NCBI GenBank assembly: GCA_948514155.1
Contig: CAOQYA010000007.1
Span: 1-44,252, forward strand
Origin: an uncultured Eubacteriales bacterium
Lineage (GTDB): Bacteria; Bacillota; Clostridia; Christensenellales; UBA1242
Length of the DNA: 44,252 nt
Direction of reading: 5' to 3'
Shown: piece by piece, positions 16,401 to 22,281 of the stretch
Layout: every line of letters begins with the position of its first letter
Numbering within the stretch: the first letter of the stretch is position 1
Program-made: the position numbers and the translations under genes
The notes under the pieces: generated by a model
Told to the model about the DNA's origin: nothing
What the model saw: only the letters and a program-made list of their open reading frames with translations
Databases searched by the model: none

Positions 16401-17490
16401 CTCGAGCGTGTTTAGCGGCATCAACAACTATGGCACATATGTGACAGTTGGCGGCAAAAACTACTTCTTAAAAGTTAATGGCGCGCTTGAACTTATCTCA
16501 AGAGACGGCCAGGTGGCAGAGTTTAGCCTTACAACAAATGGCAGCGACGAAGGCATTGTGAACATCGGTGGAACGGAAACTAATGTTGGAAAAGGCACAG
16601 CACTCTATCTGAACGCATTTAAGACCTACGCTCCAACAAGCGATGTGCTTAAAGTTGATATTTCAGACACTAAGAAACCTGAAATCTTAACCGATTATGA
16701 CTATCCAACAACTGCACCTAAGGGCTATGAACTTCGCATTAAACCTGTTGAAGCAAAAGACCTTTCCGCAACTGGAATTAACAAGTCTAAGAGTTATGTT
16801 CTACTTGAATACAAGGGCGGAGACGCTTCGTTCTCAACACAGTGGAACCTTGATAAGTGGGAAGCAGACGACAAGGCAACAAACGAAATTATCTACAAAC
16901 TCACAAGCGAAGGAAATTACACTCTCACATACTATGTTTCCGACTACGCAGGCAATGTGAACTCGGATAAGTCCTACAAGATTGCAGTCGGCGACTGCGT
17001 TGAGCCAGAACTTACACTTGATAAAGGCTTTGTGGCTAAAGAGAAGTTTGAACTTGGCGAAACACTCACACTTGACTTCAACAAAATAACATTTAAAGAT
17101 AACAAAACATCTGTTGACGCGCTTAAAGAAACTGTTAAGATTAAAGTTACAAACACTTCAACAAACGACGAAGTTGAAAACACAATCGAAAACGGAGACG
17201 AAGAGCACAGATATAGTTACAAACTCGACAAGGCGGGAACTTACAAAGTTGAAGTTTCTGTAACAGACGAGGCTGGCTGGACAACAACTAAGACAGTTGA
17301 ATTTGAAGTTTCAACCGAGGCTGATAAGGGCACAGAAGTGACCAAGATTGTGGGAACAGTTTTGATTGTGCTTGCAGCACTTGTTCTTGTTGGAGTTATC
17401 GCATACTTTGTGATTAGCAAAATCAAGAAAGATAAGAAAGGCAAAGGCAAAAAAGCCGACAAGAAAAAATCTGACAAGATAGTTAAATAG
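13438..17490 (+). CDS. large Ig-like/cadherin-like surface protein with C-terminal membrane anchor
   Basis: A 1350-residue exported protein. The start is the ATG after GAAAGAGG; an in-frame TTG five codons upstream lacks a ribosome binding site. The N-terminus is a signal peptide (hydrophobic TLAFAGVLAFSFFPMSV, then AKAD). The body is beta-rich and carries repeated Ig-like/cadherin-like modules, each opening with a D-x-x-x-P type motif: DTKKPVAKVY, DTVNPEITFV, DNDVPVLIMEK, DTKKPEILTD, DCVEPELTLD. The C-terminus has one membrane helix (VGTVLIVLAALVLVGVIAYF) and a very Lys-rich cytoplasmic tail, with no LPXTG sorting signal. It is probably held in the membrane and spans the wall. Adhesion is a plausible role for such architecture, but it is inference. 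Confidence 0.85.
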   Translation: MIKKATIKNSTLFKGATLAFAGVLAFSFFPMSVIEAKADFVSDSFGSQSINIQNGQNKATKGSGYDIRAAYFGESAKIPMGLEDYTSITTGTSDTVAVTSSEVTVTYKPTGENIEVDKREDGAISEAIKADAKNAVYGTVQMNYAGEYGINYSITLSINGGEEQTFSSEYIVTSEITTAYFEFDTNSKDVVPSVYDISMASKLEDKNIYLPIPKLFDRNEEEVEGLPVVINNDLTGVEDKTYVAISVSGGDNKTIALQEREGRYFVEAKYFDETDAENFGGEGNYAIKYSYFLNGQFITSAVKNFKVSKTYYEDYELTLVKNSSVSSAITGVEVEVPTISGKTGSKTTPAGEAVNISYTVKAFRKINSSYSETREDAIVDGKFTPWADGDYRLEYVAKDFYGNTQTIYQFIDGVKDTKKPVAKVYDASNKKNYVDEKYEGGIDEYIDASTALKSKTVENNIIIYAVGATDNVSKIENMKLTRVIKNSARTITIDKYADYNLIFNFSDAETLVQNNSYLKAKLDEAGVAGEENIKTWLKENKFLIVTNEKDKTVEEGYAYLDVKLTGGVMLPGSSSGTSYTVLYYAEDEAKNESSQLSYTISVVTGEFEDTVNPEITFVTNLKSSYRTGSVIKFEKPTATDDTDTRMDVVTEYKYEGETEWRALKDGEYKIDLSEIDTALETGTRPKSLTIRVTTVDDYGNAGLWQKNISIADIEDNDVPVLIMEKYNTKNDQPINQKSEIVLPTIQVKDKNVNYINSEVYVARVALDGTRTEIKVRGKSENKDTLGGIYTLEAGKVIAAYAGDYEVKVVITDAGNNQITTFYTYKVKGSAVLEDPIITGLGAVLGEDGKGEVGQAIDLPTPTVDYKLDGEGYDIFGVTNKEGDTSKAAFDYDVKVTNNAPSSYKFNENEENTFTAYEAGVYELQYTVRVSVFNKEVFEVNADGTAVIEKGTTNEVKELANGDLVLFSKSEKSVKYAKLGETEFIVYDISSVFSGINNYGTYVTVGGKNYFLKVNGALELISRDGQVAEFSLTTNGSDEGIVNIGGTETNVGKGTALYLNAFKTYAPTSDVLKVDISDTKKPEILTDYDYPTTAPKGYELRIKPVEAKDLSATGINKSKSYVLLEYKGGDASFSTQWNLDKWEADDKATNEIIYKLTSEGNYTLTYYVSDYAGNVNSDKSYKIAVGDCVEPELTLDKGFVAKEKFELGETLTLDFNKITFKDNKTSVDALKETVKIKVTNTSTNDEVENTIENGDEEHRYSYKLDKAGTYKVEVSVTDEAGWTTTKTVEFEVSTEADKGTEVTKIVGTVLIVLAALVLVGVIAYFVISKIKKDKKGKGKKADKKKSDKIVK

Positions 17491-17502
17491 CCCACGAAGT
17501 AT

Positions 17503-17535
17503 AAAAAAGACGCTGAAATTCAGCGTCTTTTTTTT
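17503..17535. terminator. bidirectional terminator after the surface protein
   Basis: GACGCTGAA (17509-17517) pairs with TTCAGCGTC (17519-17527), flanked by A and T tracts, between converging genes. Confidence 0.85.
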
Positions 17536-17542
17536 GTGTCTT

Positions 17543-17926
17543 TTAAAGTATGCTTGTTAGTGGAATTTCTGAATAGAGGATACTTCGCTTGTCGCGGAAA
17601 ATATCTATACCCTTACAACGCTGGCTTGTTTCAGAAAGATAGAACACATAGGCAATGAGGATGTCATCCGCCAAGTCTTCACTCTCGCCGAATAGAATTT
17701 TTAATAACCTTCGAAAGGTCTCCGTTTTTACAATTTTGGAGACCTTCTCTTTTGCGTAATTAAGATTAATCTCTCTAACACTATTCACAATATTTCTGCT
17801 GCCAATGCAAACTGCAATAGGCAGCGCTTTTTTTATTTCTTCAAAAACATGATTGCATACAAACTCCCGCGCCTTGTCCGACGGGAATATAAAGTCAAGC
17901 AGTTTTTTCTTTTCTTCTTCGCGCAT
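17543..17926 (-). CDS. hypothetical protein of the 17.5-20.3 kb island
   Basis: A 127-residue soluble protein, largely alpha-helical, with a charged N-terminus (MREEEKKKLLDFIF) and no recognisable domain. It has no signal peptide or membrane helix. An AAGGAG site precedes the ATG. It is the second frame of a minus-strand unit whose first frame (17938-18078) is interrupted by a TGA; the stop of that frame overlaps this gene's ribosome binding site. The unit diverges from the three XRE genes. Function unknown; location next to a toxin-antitoxin locus hints at an accessory role. Confidence 0.65.
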   Translation of the reverse strand: MREEEKKKLLDFIFPSDKAREFVCNHVFEEIKKALPIAVCIGSRNIVNSVREINLNYAKEKVSKIVKTETFRRLLKILFGESEDLADDILIAYVFYLSETSQRCKGIDIFRDKRSILYSEIPLTSIL

Positions 17927-17937
17927 TATTATACTCC

Positions 17938-18078
17938 TTAAAAATTTTTTTGCAAATATTTATGCTTCCGATTCGTTGCCGAGAGTAGTCCCGACGCAGT
18001 GACAATAGCGCTGGCAGGATTAGAAATTTCAATTTCAAACCAAACTTGCAGCGCCTTAAAAACTCACATGTTTTTCAT
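17938..18078 (-). pseudogene. small ORF with an in-frame TGA at codon 5
   Basis: A consensus AGGAGG site and ATG open a frame reading MKNM, then TGA, then 41 more sense codons (VFKALQVWFEIEISNPAS ... LQKNF) to a TAA that overlaps the ribosome binding site of the next gene. The frame 3' of the TGA has a protein-like composition. Either a small gene was inactivated by a nonsense mutation, or the translated product is only four residues and serves as a leader for the 127-residue gene. TGA is used as a normal stop elsewhere in the window (yqfC, yqfD), so recoding is not assumed. Confidence 0.4.
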
Positions 18079-18090
18079 ATTGCCTCCTAT

Positions 18091-18120
18091 TTGACCTAGT
18101 TAATGAAACATATATATTAT
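18091..18120 (+). promoter_or_regulatory. probable promoter of the triple XRE operon
   Basis: TTGACC (18091-18096) is followed by TATATT (18113-18118, 16-nt spacer) or TATTAT (18115-18120, 18-nt spacer). It leaves a leader of about 70 nt. Confidence 0.5.
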
Positions 18121-18148
18121 TATACACCCTCACAACTCGTGAATGCAA
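18119..18148 (-). promoter_or_regulatory. divergent promoter of the 17543-18078 unit
   Basis: On the minus strand TTGCAT (18143-18148), an 18-nt spacer and TATAAT (18119-18124). Its -10 overlaps the -10 region of the XRE operon promoter, so the two divergent units are likely co-regulated or mutually exclusive. Confidence 0.6.
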
Positions 18149-18197
18149 CATAAACACGGTCATTTTTGGCAAAATTATAAAGAAAATAGGTGGTAGT

Positions 18198-18629
18198 ATG
18201 TCAAAATTTGTCGAAACCTTGAATGAGGTATTAAGAGAAGAAAACATTTCAATGCGAGAATTGGGTAAAGAAATAAGAATACCAACTTCAACACTCTATG
18301 ATTTGAAGAACTTTAATCCTAGTCTAAAGACTGCTTTGAAAATTGTTGATTATTTTTCTTCTTCCATTGACTATTTTGAGGGTTTCATCGATGTGTTTAA
18401 GTGCAAATTTGAAAAAAATTATAAGGTTGATTTTTACGAAAACTTTATCAAAGAGATAAAGTCGCAAGGCCTTTCCATTGCAATAGTAAGCGAAAAAACA
18501 CAAATTGCAGAAGCAAGTTTTGGGAGATGGAAAAATGGTGTTTTGCCAAATTATGATAATCTTTTAGAACTTTCCAAATTTTTAAATTGCTCGGTTGACA
18601 AACTGTTGGGGCGTAAATATGACATTTAA
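18198..18629 (+). CDS. double-HTH XRE-family regulator 1
   Basis: A 143-residue protein made almost entirely of two XRE/lambda-repressor-like helix-turn-helix units. The first (residues 4-65) reads ETLNEVLREENISMRELGKE with recognition-helix region TSTLYDLKNF. The second (about 78-143) has FIKEIKSQGLSIAIVSEKT and SFGRWKNGVLP, ending in CSVDKLLG. Each unit ends in the (S/C)-(I/V)-D-x-L-L-G type motif common to short Bacillota XRE proteins. No sensor domain is present. AGGTGG precedes the ATG. It is the first of three tandem, translationally overlapping paralogs. Confidence 0.8.
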   Translation: MSKFVETLNEVLREENISMRELGKEIRIPTSTLYDLKNFNPSLKTALKIVDYFSSSIDYFEGFIDVFKCKFEKNYKVDFYENFIKEIKSQGLSIAIVSEKTQIAEASFGRWKNGVLPNYDNLLELSKFLNCSVDKLLGRKYDI

Positions 18630-19059
18630 GGATAGACTTTTTGAATTGATGTCAGAGACAAACACTTGGAATGCTTCAATTTCTAGAGAAACGGGTATTT
18701 CAAAAGCACGCCTGAGTGGCTTTATTTCGGGAACATTTAAACCCAGTTGCGTTAATTTAATTAAATTGGCAGATCATTTTAATGTTTCAATAGATTTCCT
18801 TTTAGGTGTATCTGACATAAAAAAATATGGCATTTATCGTACTGCTGATGCTGGAAGTTTCGTTAAAAATTATGTGAAACTCTTAAAAGATAAGCATATA
18901 TCAAATAGAAAGTTTTCATCAAGCATTGGCATAAATAAATCTAATTTATTTCTTTGGCAAAAGGGTTCATTGCCACATGCCGAAACCCTTGTAAAAATGT
19001 CTCATGAATTTGGTGTAAGTATTGATGAACTTTTGGGGAGGAGAATAACTAATGAATAA
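18619..19059 (+). CDS. double-HTH XRE-family regulator 2
   Basis: A 146-residue paralog of its two neighbours, with two XRE helix-turn-helix units (FKDRLFELMSETNTWNASIS ... KARLSGFISG ... VSIDFLLG, then FVKNYVKLLKDKHISNRKFS ... NLFLWQKGSLP ... VSIDELLG). The start is an ATG that overlaps the previous gene by 11 nt, with GGGG upstream; an earlier in-frame ATG gives an unrelated eight-residue extension lying inside the previous gene. Its first HTH lacks similarity to the others at the recognition helix, suggesting a different DNA target. Confidence 0.78.
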   Translation: MTFKDRLFELMSETNTWNASISRETGISKARLSGFISGTFKPSCVNLIKLADHFNVSIDFLLGVSDIKKYGIYRTADAGSFVKNYVKLLKDKHISNRKFSSSIGINKSNLFLWQKGSLPHAETLVKMSHEFGVSIDELLGRRITNE

Positions 19060-19483
19060 TTTTCAAGAAACATTGCAGGATTTATTGCAAGAAAAGAGTC
19101 TCAGTAGGTTGCAACTTTCAAAACAACTTGGCGTGTCTGCTTCAACCATAGACGGTTATTTTACTAAAGGTTATTATCCTAGTTTAAAAATTTCAAATAA
19201 GTTAGCAAAATTTTTTGATTGTTCATTAGACTATTTATTTGGACTTTCTGATGATAGAAAAAATATTAAGGAAAGTAAAGGTGATTTCATAGAAAATTTT
19301 GATATGATTTTAAGGGAAAATCAAATACCAATAGCTCGCGCGCTTAGAGAGATGAATATGGGTGAATATAACTACTATCGTTGGAAAAAAGGACAAATGC
19401 CAAAAACTTCGAATTTAATTGAAATTGCAAAATATTTCGGCGTTTCAATCGACTATCTTGTCGGAAAAAGCGATAAAAAATAA
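19052..19483 (+). CDS. double-HTH XRE-family regulator 3
   Basis: A 143-residue third paralog with the same plan: FQETLQDLLQEKSLSRLQLS ... SASTIDGYFTKG ... CSLDYLFG, then FIENFDMILRENQIPIARAL ... YNYYRWKKGQMP ... VSIDYLVG. It overlaps gene 2 by 8 nt (ATG inside AATGAATAA), and GGGGAGG lies upstream. The second HTH of all three proteins shares an xxYxRWKxGxxP-like recognition segment. The three genes place six HTH units in one operon. They converge on toxN across a shared terminator. Confidence 0.8.
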   Translation: MNNFQETLQDLLQEKSLSRLQLSKQLGVSASTIDGYFTKGYYPSLKISNKLAKFFDCSLDYLFGLSDDRKNIKESKGDFIENFDMILRENQIPIARALREMNMGEYNYYRWKKGQMPKTSNLIEIAKYFGVSIDYLVGKSDKK

Positions 19484-19510
19484 AAGTCACTATTTTGTGA
19501 CTTTATTTTT
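19482..19510. terminator. bidirectional terminator between XRE3 and toxN
   Basis: AAAGTCAC (19483-19490) pairs with GTGACTTT (19497-19504), followed by a T-rich stretch; it overlaps the ends of both converging genes. Confidence 0.75.
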
Positions 19511-19999
19511 ATTCATAGCAAAGTTTGGATTATAAATTGCAGATTTCTTTTCCAGCAGTTGAAAGTTGCAACAACGCTTTTTAACTTCGTCTCTTGCTGT
19601 GCCTCGGGTTATTGATTTATATAGTTTTGTTGCACGGTCAACAATTTCCGTATCGTGTTCATCAAAAAAAGCAATTTGGTTTATCAAAAGAAGTTTATAT
19701 TTCCAGTCGCTGATTTTGTTTGTGTCTATCTTTGAAACAGCATTATCAACAACGGGTATCATATTATTAAAATTTATTGCGCCTAACTTTCCTTGTTCAA
19801 TACGCATAAAGTCAACATCATTTTTCATATTTTTGAATTTTTCTTTTGGGCTTGTTAAAGGTGCGTAATATTTATGTCCTCTAACTTCAAAAAGGATACC
19901 TATATACGGACGGCGTTGACCTTTATTATACATGACATGATTGTCAAATTTATATAAAAAAGAAATATATTTACTATCCACATTAACCAAACGAACCAT
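19490..19999 (-). CDS. toxN: ToxN/AbiQ-family endoribonuclease toxin of a type III toxin-antitoxin system
   Basis: A 169-residue protein that matches the ToxN/AbiQ/CptN family along its length: VDSKYISFLYKFDNHV at the N-terminus, RRPYIGILFEVRGHKYYAP followed by LTSPK (Thr49-Lys52), GAINFNNMIPVVD, and a C-terminal CCNFQLLEKKS. In characterised ToxN the LTSPK segment contributes to the RNase active site. These toxins cut mRNA and are neutralised by repeats of a small RNA, which they also process; several abort phage infection. The start is the ATG after GGAGG; the in-frame TTG five codons upstream is inside that ribosome binding site. Upstream lie an intrinsic terminator and three direct repeats, the exact genetic layout of type III systems. 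Confidence 0.93.
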   Translation of the reverse strand: MVRLVNVDSKYISFLYKFDNHVMYNKGQRRPYIGILFEVRGHKYYAPLTSPKEKFKNMKNDVDFMRIEQGKLGAINFNNMIPVVDNAVSKIDTNKISDWKYKLLLINQIAFFDEHDTEIVDRATKLYKSITRGTARDEVKKRCCNFQLLEKKSAIYNPNFAMNKNKVTK

Positions 20000-20014
20000 T
20001 TTTTCCTCCGTCAA

Positions 20015-20046
20015 ATAAAAAAGTGAAGGGAATTTAATCCCTTCAC
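20015..20046 (-). terminator. internal terminator between toxI repeats and toxN
   Basis: On the minus strand GTGAAGGG (20039-20046 side) pairs with CCCTTCAC (20023-20030 side) around an AT-only loop, followed by TTTTTTA. In type III systems this terminator lets most transcripts stop after the antitoxin RNA and only a fraction read into the toxin gene. Confidence 0.9.
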
Positions 20047-20048
20047 CG

Positions 20049-20203
20049 TTTTTAATCCCTACTTAAGGCAAGGGGCTTCCTGCTTTTTTCATCCTTACTT
20101 AAAGGGCTAAGGGCTTCCTGCTTTTTTAATCCCTACTTAAGGCAAGGGGCTTCCTGCTTTGGGGTCATGGCCCCGATTAAGGAGATGATTTTTTCAATCT
20201 CTC
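20049..20203 (-). ncRNA. toxI: ToxI-type antitoxin RNA with three tandem repeats
   Basis: Three head-to-tail repeats of 35, 38 and 36 nt occupy 20049-20157. Each RNA unit starts GCAGGAAGCCC and ends in an A-rich tract. The outer two copies are identical over 35 nt. The middle copy is diverged, and its stem changes from CCCU/AGGG to CCUU/AAGG, a compensatory C-G to U-A pair change. Upstream of the repeats (20161-20174) is a small GGGG/CCCC hairpin. Copy number and unit length fit known type III antitoxins (about 2-6 repeats of roughly 34-45 nt). Transcription should start near 20203 from the consensus promoter. Confidence 0.9.
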
Positions 20204-20209
20204 GCTTAT

Positions 20210-20256
20210 ATTATACGCGTTAAAACTCCTTTTGTCAAGAGTTTTTATCAACGCGT
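20210..20256 (-). promoter_or_regulatory. toxIN promoter with overlapping dyad
   Basis: TTGACA (20233-20238) and TATAAT (20210-20215) on the minus strand, spaced 17 bases, are both perfect consensus. The -35 is embedded in nested inverted repeats: ACGCGTT (20215-20221) with AACGCGT (20250-20256), and AAAACTC (20222-20228) with GAGTTTT (20239-20245). The dyad looks like a repressor operator; the binding protein is not known. Confidence 0.8.
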
Positions 20257-20322
20257 ACTATTATTATGATACAATTTTGTTCAATTTAAAAGAACATATG
20301 CCAAGATTTTCTATCTTAGCGC

Positions 20323-20352
20323 TTGACAAGGGGCGGGGGAGTTTGATATAAT
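20323..20352 (+). promoter_or_regulatory. rplU operon promoter
   Basis: TTGACA (20323-20328), an 18-nt spacer and an extended -10 TGATATAAT (hexamer 20347-20352) form a very strong promoter. Confidence 0.85.
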
Positions 20353-20358
20353 AATCAG

Positions 20359-20440
20359 GTATCCGCATAGGACTGGTTTTTTTGAAGTCGCGCGTGCGCG
20401 CACCATATCTTGGCGAGTTTGGTTAGAGGAGGTAAAAATT
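20359..20440 (+). ncRNA. rplU leader, candidate r-protein autoregulatory RNA
   Basis: The ~80-nt leader contains a GCGCG-TG-CGCGC inverted repeat (20390-20401) and a GACT...AGTC pair, before GAGGAGG and the rplU start. An L21 leader motif is known in Bacillota; whether this is a member needs covariance-model comparison. Confidence 0.4.
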
Positions 20441-20746
20441 ATGTTCGCAGTTGTTGCAACCGGAGGAAAACAATACAGCGTTCAGGCTGGAGACATTATC
20501 AAAGTTGAAAAACTTGATGCTAATGTTGGCGATAAGGTTAAACTTGATGTTCTCATGATTTCCGACGAGACAGGCGCTAAAGTGGGCGGCAAACTTAAAA
20601 ATGCCGTTTGCGAAGCTGAAGTTGTAAGCCACGGCAAAGCCGATAAAATTGTTGTTTATAAGTATAAAGCTAAGAAAAATCAGCGCAAAAAACAAGGTCA
20701 CAGACAGCCATACACCGAAATCAAGATTTTGTCTGTGAAAGGTTAA
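20441..20746 (+). CDS. rplU: 50S ribosomal protein L21
   Basis: L21 is a 23S rRNA-binding protein of the large subunit. The 101-residue sequence has the family start MFAVVATGGKQYSVQAGD, the VEKLDANVGDKV segment, and the basic YKAKKNQRKKQGHRQPYT region near the C-terminus. A GAGGAGG site precedes the ATG. It is followed directly by prp and rpmA, the standard Bacillota L21-Prp-L27 operon. Confidence 0.98.
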   Translation: MFAVVATGGKQYSVQAGDIIKVEKLDANVGDKVKLDVLMISDETGAKVGGKLKNAVCEAEVVSHGKADKIVVYKYKAKKNQRKKQGHRQPYTEIKILSVKG

Positions 20747-20747
20747 T

Positions 20748-21062
20748 ATGACAAAAATTTTCTTTACCCGAAAGGGAGATAACTTTGTGGGAGTAAAAAT
20801 CTCGGGGCATACCGGCAAGGCAGAAGCCGGCAAGGATGTGCTTTGCAGTGCAATTTCCACAGCCTCACAAATGGCAGTTGTTGCAATTAGAGAAGTGGCT
20901 GGCATTCCGGCCGAGGTCGAAATCAGAGACGGCTTTTTGGAGTTAAATCTCGAAGAGCCAACATCGGAGACCGACCTTGTGTTAACTTCCCTCTACGAAA
21001 CACTGAGAAACATTTGTGAAAACGAAAAAAAATATGTTAAGTTGGAGGTTAGAGATGTTTAA
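20748..21062 (+). CDS. prp: Ribosomal-processing cysteine protease Prp
   Basis: Prp removes the N-terminal extension of ribosomal protein L27 in Bacillota. The 104-residue protein has the catalytic His21 in SGHTGKAEAGKDVLC and the catalytic Cys33 in the VLCSAIS motif. It lies between rplU and rpmA and overlaps rpmA by 8 nt. The substrate in this window has the matching cleavable leader, so the pair is functionally consistent. Confidence 0.93.
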   Translation: MTKIFFTRKGDNFVGVKISGHTGKAEAGKDVLCSAISTASQMAVVAIREVAGIPAEVEIRDGFLELNLEEPTSETDLVLTSLYETLRNICENEKKYVKLEVRDV

Positions 21063-21330
21063 TATCAATATTCAACTTTTTGCGCACCACAAAGGTGGTG
21101 GAAGCACTAAAAACGGAAGAGACTCGGCGGGCAAGCGTCTTGGCGTGAAATCTGCTGACGGCCAAACAGTTACGGCTGGCTCAATCATTGTTCGTCAAAG
21201 AGGAACGGAAATCTACCCGGGTGCTAATGTTGGCATCGGCAAAGATTACACACTTTTTGCGCTCAAAGAGGGCGTTGTTAAGTTTGGCGCTTCAAATGGC
21301 AAAAAGATTGTTTCAATCATTGTAAAATAA
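21055..21330 (+). CDS. rpmA: 50S ribosomal protein L27 precursor
   Basis: L27 reaches the peptidyl transferase centre with its N-terminus. The 91-residue protein starts MFNINIQLFAHHKGGGSTKN; MFNINIQLF is the Bacillota-type extension cut by Prp (expected after Phe9) to expose the short mature tail. The core GRDSAGKRLGVKSADGQ is standard. The start is the ATG overlapping the prp stop; a longer in-frame ORF upstream has no ribosome binding site and would destroy the leader. A GC-rich terminator follows. Confidence 0.97.
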   Translation: MFNINIQLFAHHKGGGSTKNGRDSAGKRLGVKSADGQTVTAGSIIVRQRGTEIYPGANVGIGKDYTLFALKEGVVKFGASNGKKIVSIIVK

Positions 21331-21336
21331 ATTCAT

Positions 21337-21362
21337 GCCCCGCGCCGCGGGGCTTTGTTTTT
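21337..21362 (+). terminator. rpmA terminator
   Basis: GCCCCGC pairs with GCGGGGC around a 3-nt loop, followed by TTTGTTTTT. It ends directly before the ogg start. Confidence 0.85.
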
Positions 21363-21366
21363 AATT

Positions 21367-22185
21367 ATGAAATACGAAATTTTAAAAAACAAAATTATTA
21401 TTCATTCAAAAGAGGACTTTAACCCGCAGCACATTTTAGAGTGCGGACAGATTTTCGCATACGAGAAAAACGGAGTGAATTACAGGGTCTATTCCGCGGC
21501 ATATTCAGCCGAAATTATTGAGAGGGAAAAATGTTATGAAATAATAACAGAACGCCCTTCATATTTCGAGAACTTTTTTGATTTAGACACCGACTACAGC
21601 GATATCAAACGCAAACTTTCCTCTTTTGAAATCCTTAAAAAGCCGATTGAATTTGGGCATGGCATTCGCATTTTAAAAAACGATTTGTTTGAGGTGCTTG
21701 TTTCTTTTATAATCTCCGCAAACAATAATATTAAGCGCATTCAAAAAATTATCAATGCTCTAAAACAAGAGTGCACCGGTGGCAAAGCTTTCCCTTCGCA
21801 GCAACAACTTTTGCGTCTTTCGGTGGAAGATTTCTATCGCATTGGTCTTGGCTATCGCGCGCCACAACTTTATAAAGCGCTTCGCCAGTTTGACGAAAGC
21901 GAACTCGCATCTTGGCGTAATCTTCCCACAAAAGAACTTCGCACAAAACTTATTTCACTGTCTGGTGTTGGCCCAAAAGTTGCCGATTGCGTGCTGCTGT
22001 TCGGCTTTTCGCGCAAGGATGTTTTTCCGGTCGATACATGGATAAACAAAATGTATAACTTATATTTCCCGCCACTTTCAGACAGAGAAAAGATTAGAAA
22101 CAACCTTGTCTCCACCTTCGGCGACCTTTCGGGTTATGCTCAACAATATCTTTTCTACTATCAGCGCTCATCTGAAAAAGAATAG
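21367..22185 (+). CDS. ogg: 8-oxoguanine DNA glycosylase/AP lyase (OGG1 type)
   Basis: A 272-residue bifunctional glycosylase/lyase that removes 8-oxoguanine from DNA. The N-terminal beta domain is present. The helix-hairpin-helix and GPD region reads LSGVGPKVADCVLLFGF, where the Lys of GPKVADC aligns with the catalytic Lys of human OGG1, and the downstream VFPVDTWI holds the catalytic Asp. The start is taken at MKYEIL; the upstream TTG lies in the terminator. No clear ribosome binding site is visible, and the gene starts five bases after the T tract of the rpmA terminator, so its expression route (read-through or a weak promoter) is unclear. Confidence 0.88.
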   Translation: MKYEILKNKIIIHSKEDFNPQHILECGQIFAYEKNGVNYRVYSAAYSAEIIEREKCYEIITERPSYFENFFDLDTDYSDIKRKLSSFEILKKPIEFGHGIRILKNDLFEVLVSFIISANNNIKRIQKIINALKQECTGGKAFPSQQQLLRLSVEDFYRIGLGYRAPQLYKALRQFDESELASWRNLPTKELRTKLISLSGVGPKVADCVLLFGFSRKDVFPVDTWINKMYNLYFPPLSDREKIRNNLVSTFGDLSGYAQQYLFYYQRSSEKE

Positions 22186-22193
22186 TTATAAGT

Positions 22194-22219
22194 CCCACAC
22201 TTGTTTGTGTGGGTTTTTT
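22194..22219 (+). terminator. ogg terminator
   Basis: CCCACAC (22194-22200) pairs with GTGTGGG (22207-22213), followed by six T. Confidence 0.85.
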
Positions 22220-22233
22220 ATCAAAATAGGGTA

Positions 22234-22262
22234 TTTACAAAGGGGAATTTGTGTGATATAAT
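22234..22262 (+). promoter_or_regulatory. nfeD-floA-...-era operon promoter
   Basis: TTTACA (22234-22239), 17-nt spacer and extended -10 TGATATAAT (hexamer 22257-22262), 20 bases before the nfeD ATG. Confidence 0.85.
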
Positions 22263-22281
22263 TTTCTCAAGAGGAGAGAAA

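Noticed and set aside
18064..18066. In-frame TGA read as selenocysteine or a reassigned codon
   Set aside because: TGA is an ordinary stop in yqfC and yqfD here, there is no selenoprotein context, and no SECIS-like hairpin is evident directly after it.
20049..20157. Three ~36-nt direct repeats considered as a CRISPR array
   Set aside because: The units are contiguous with no spacers, no cas genes are nearby, and the context (terminator plus ToxN) fits a type III antitoxin RNA.
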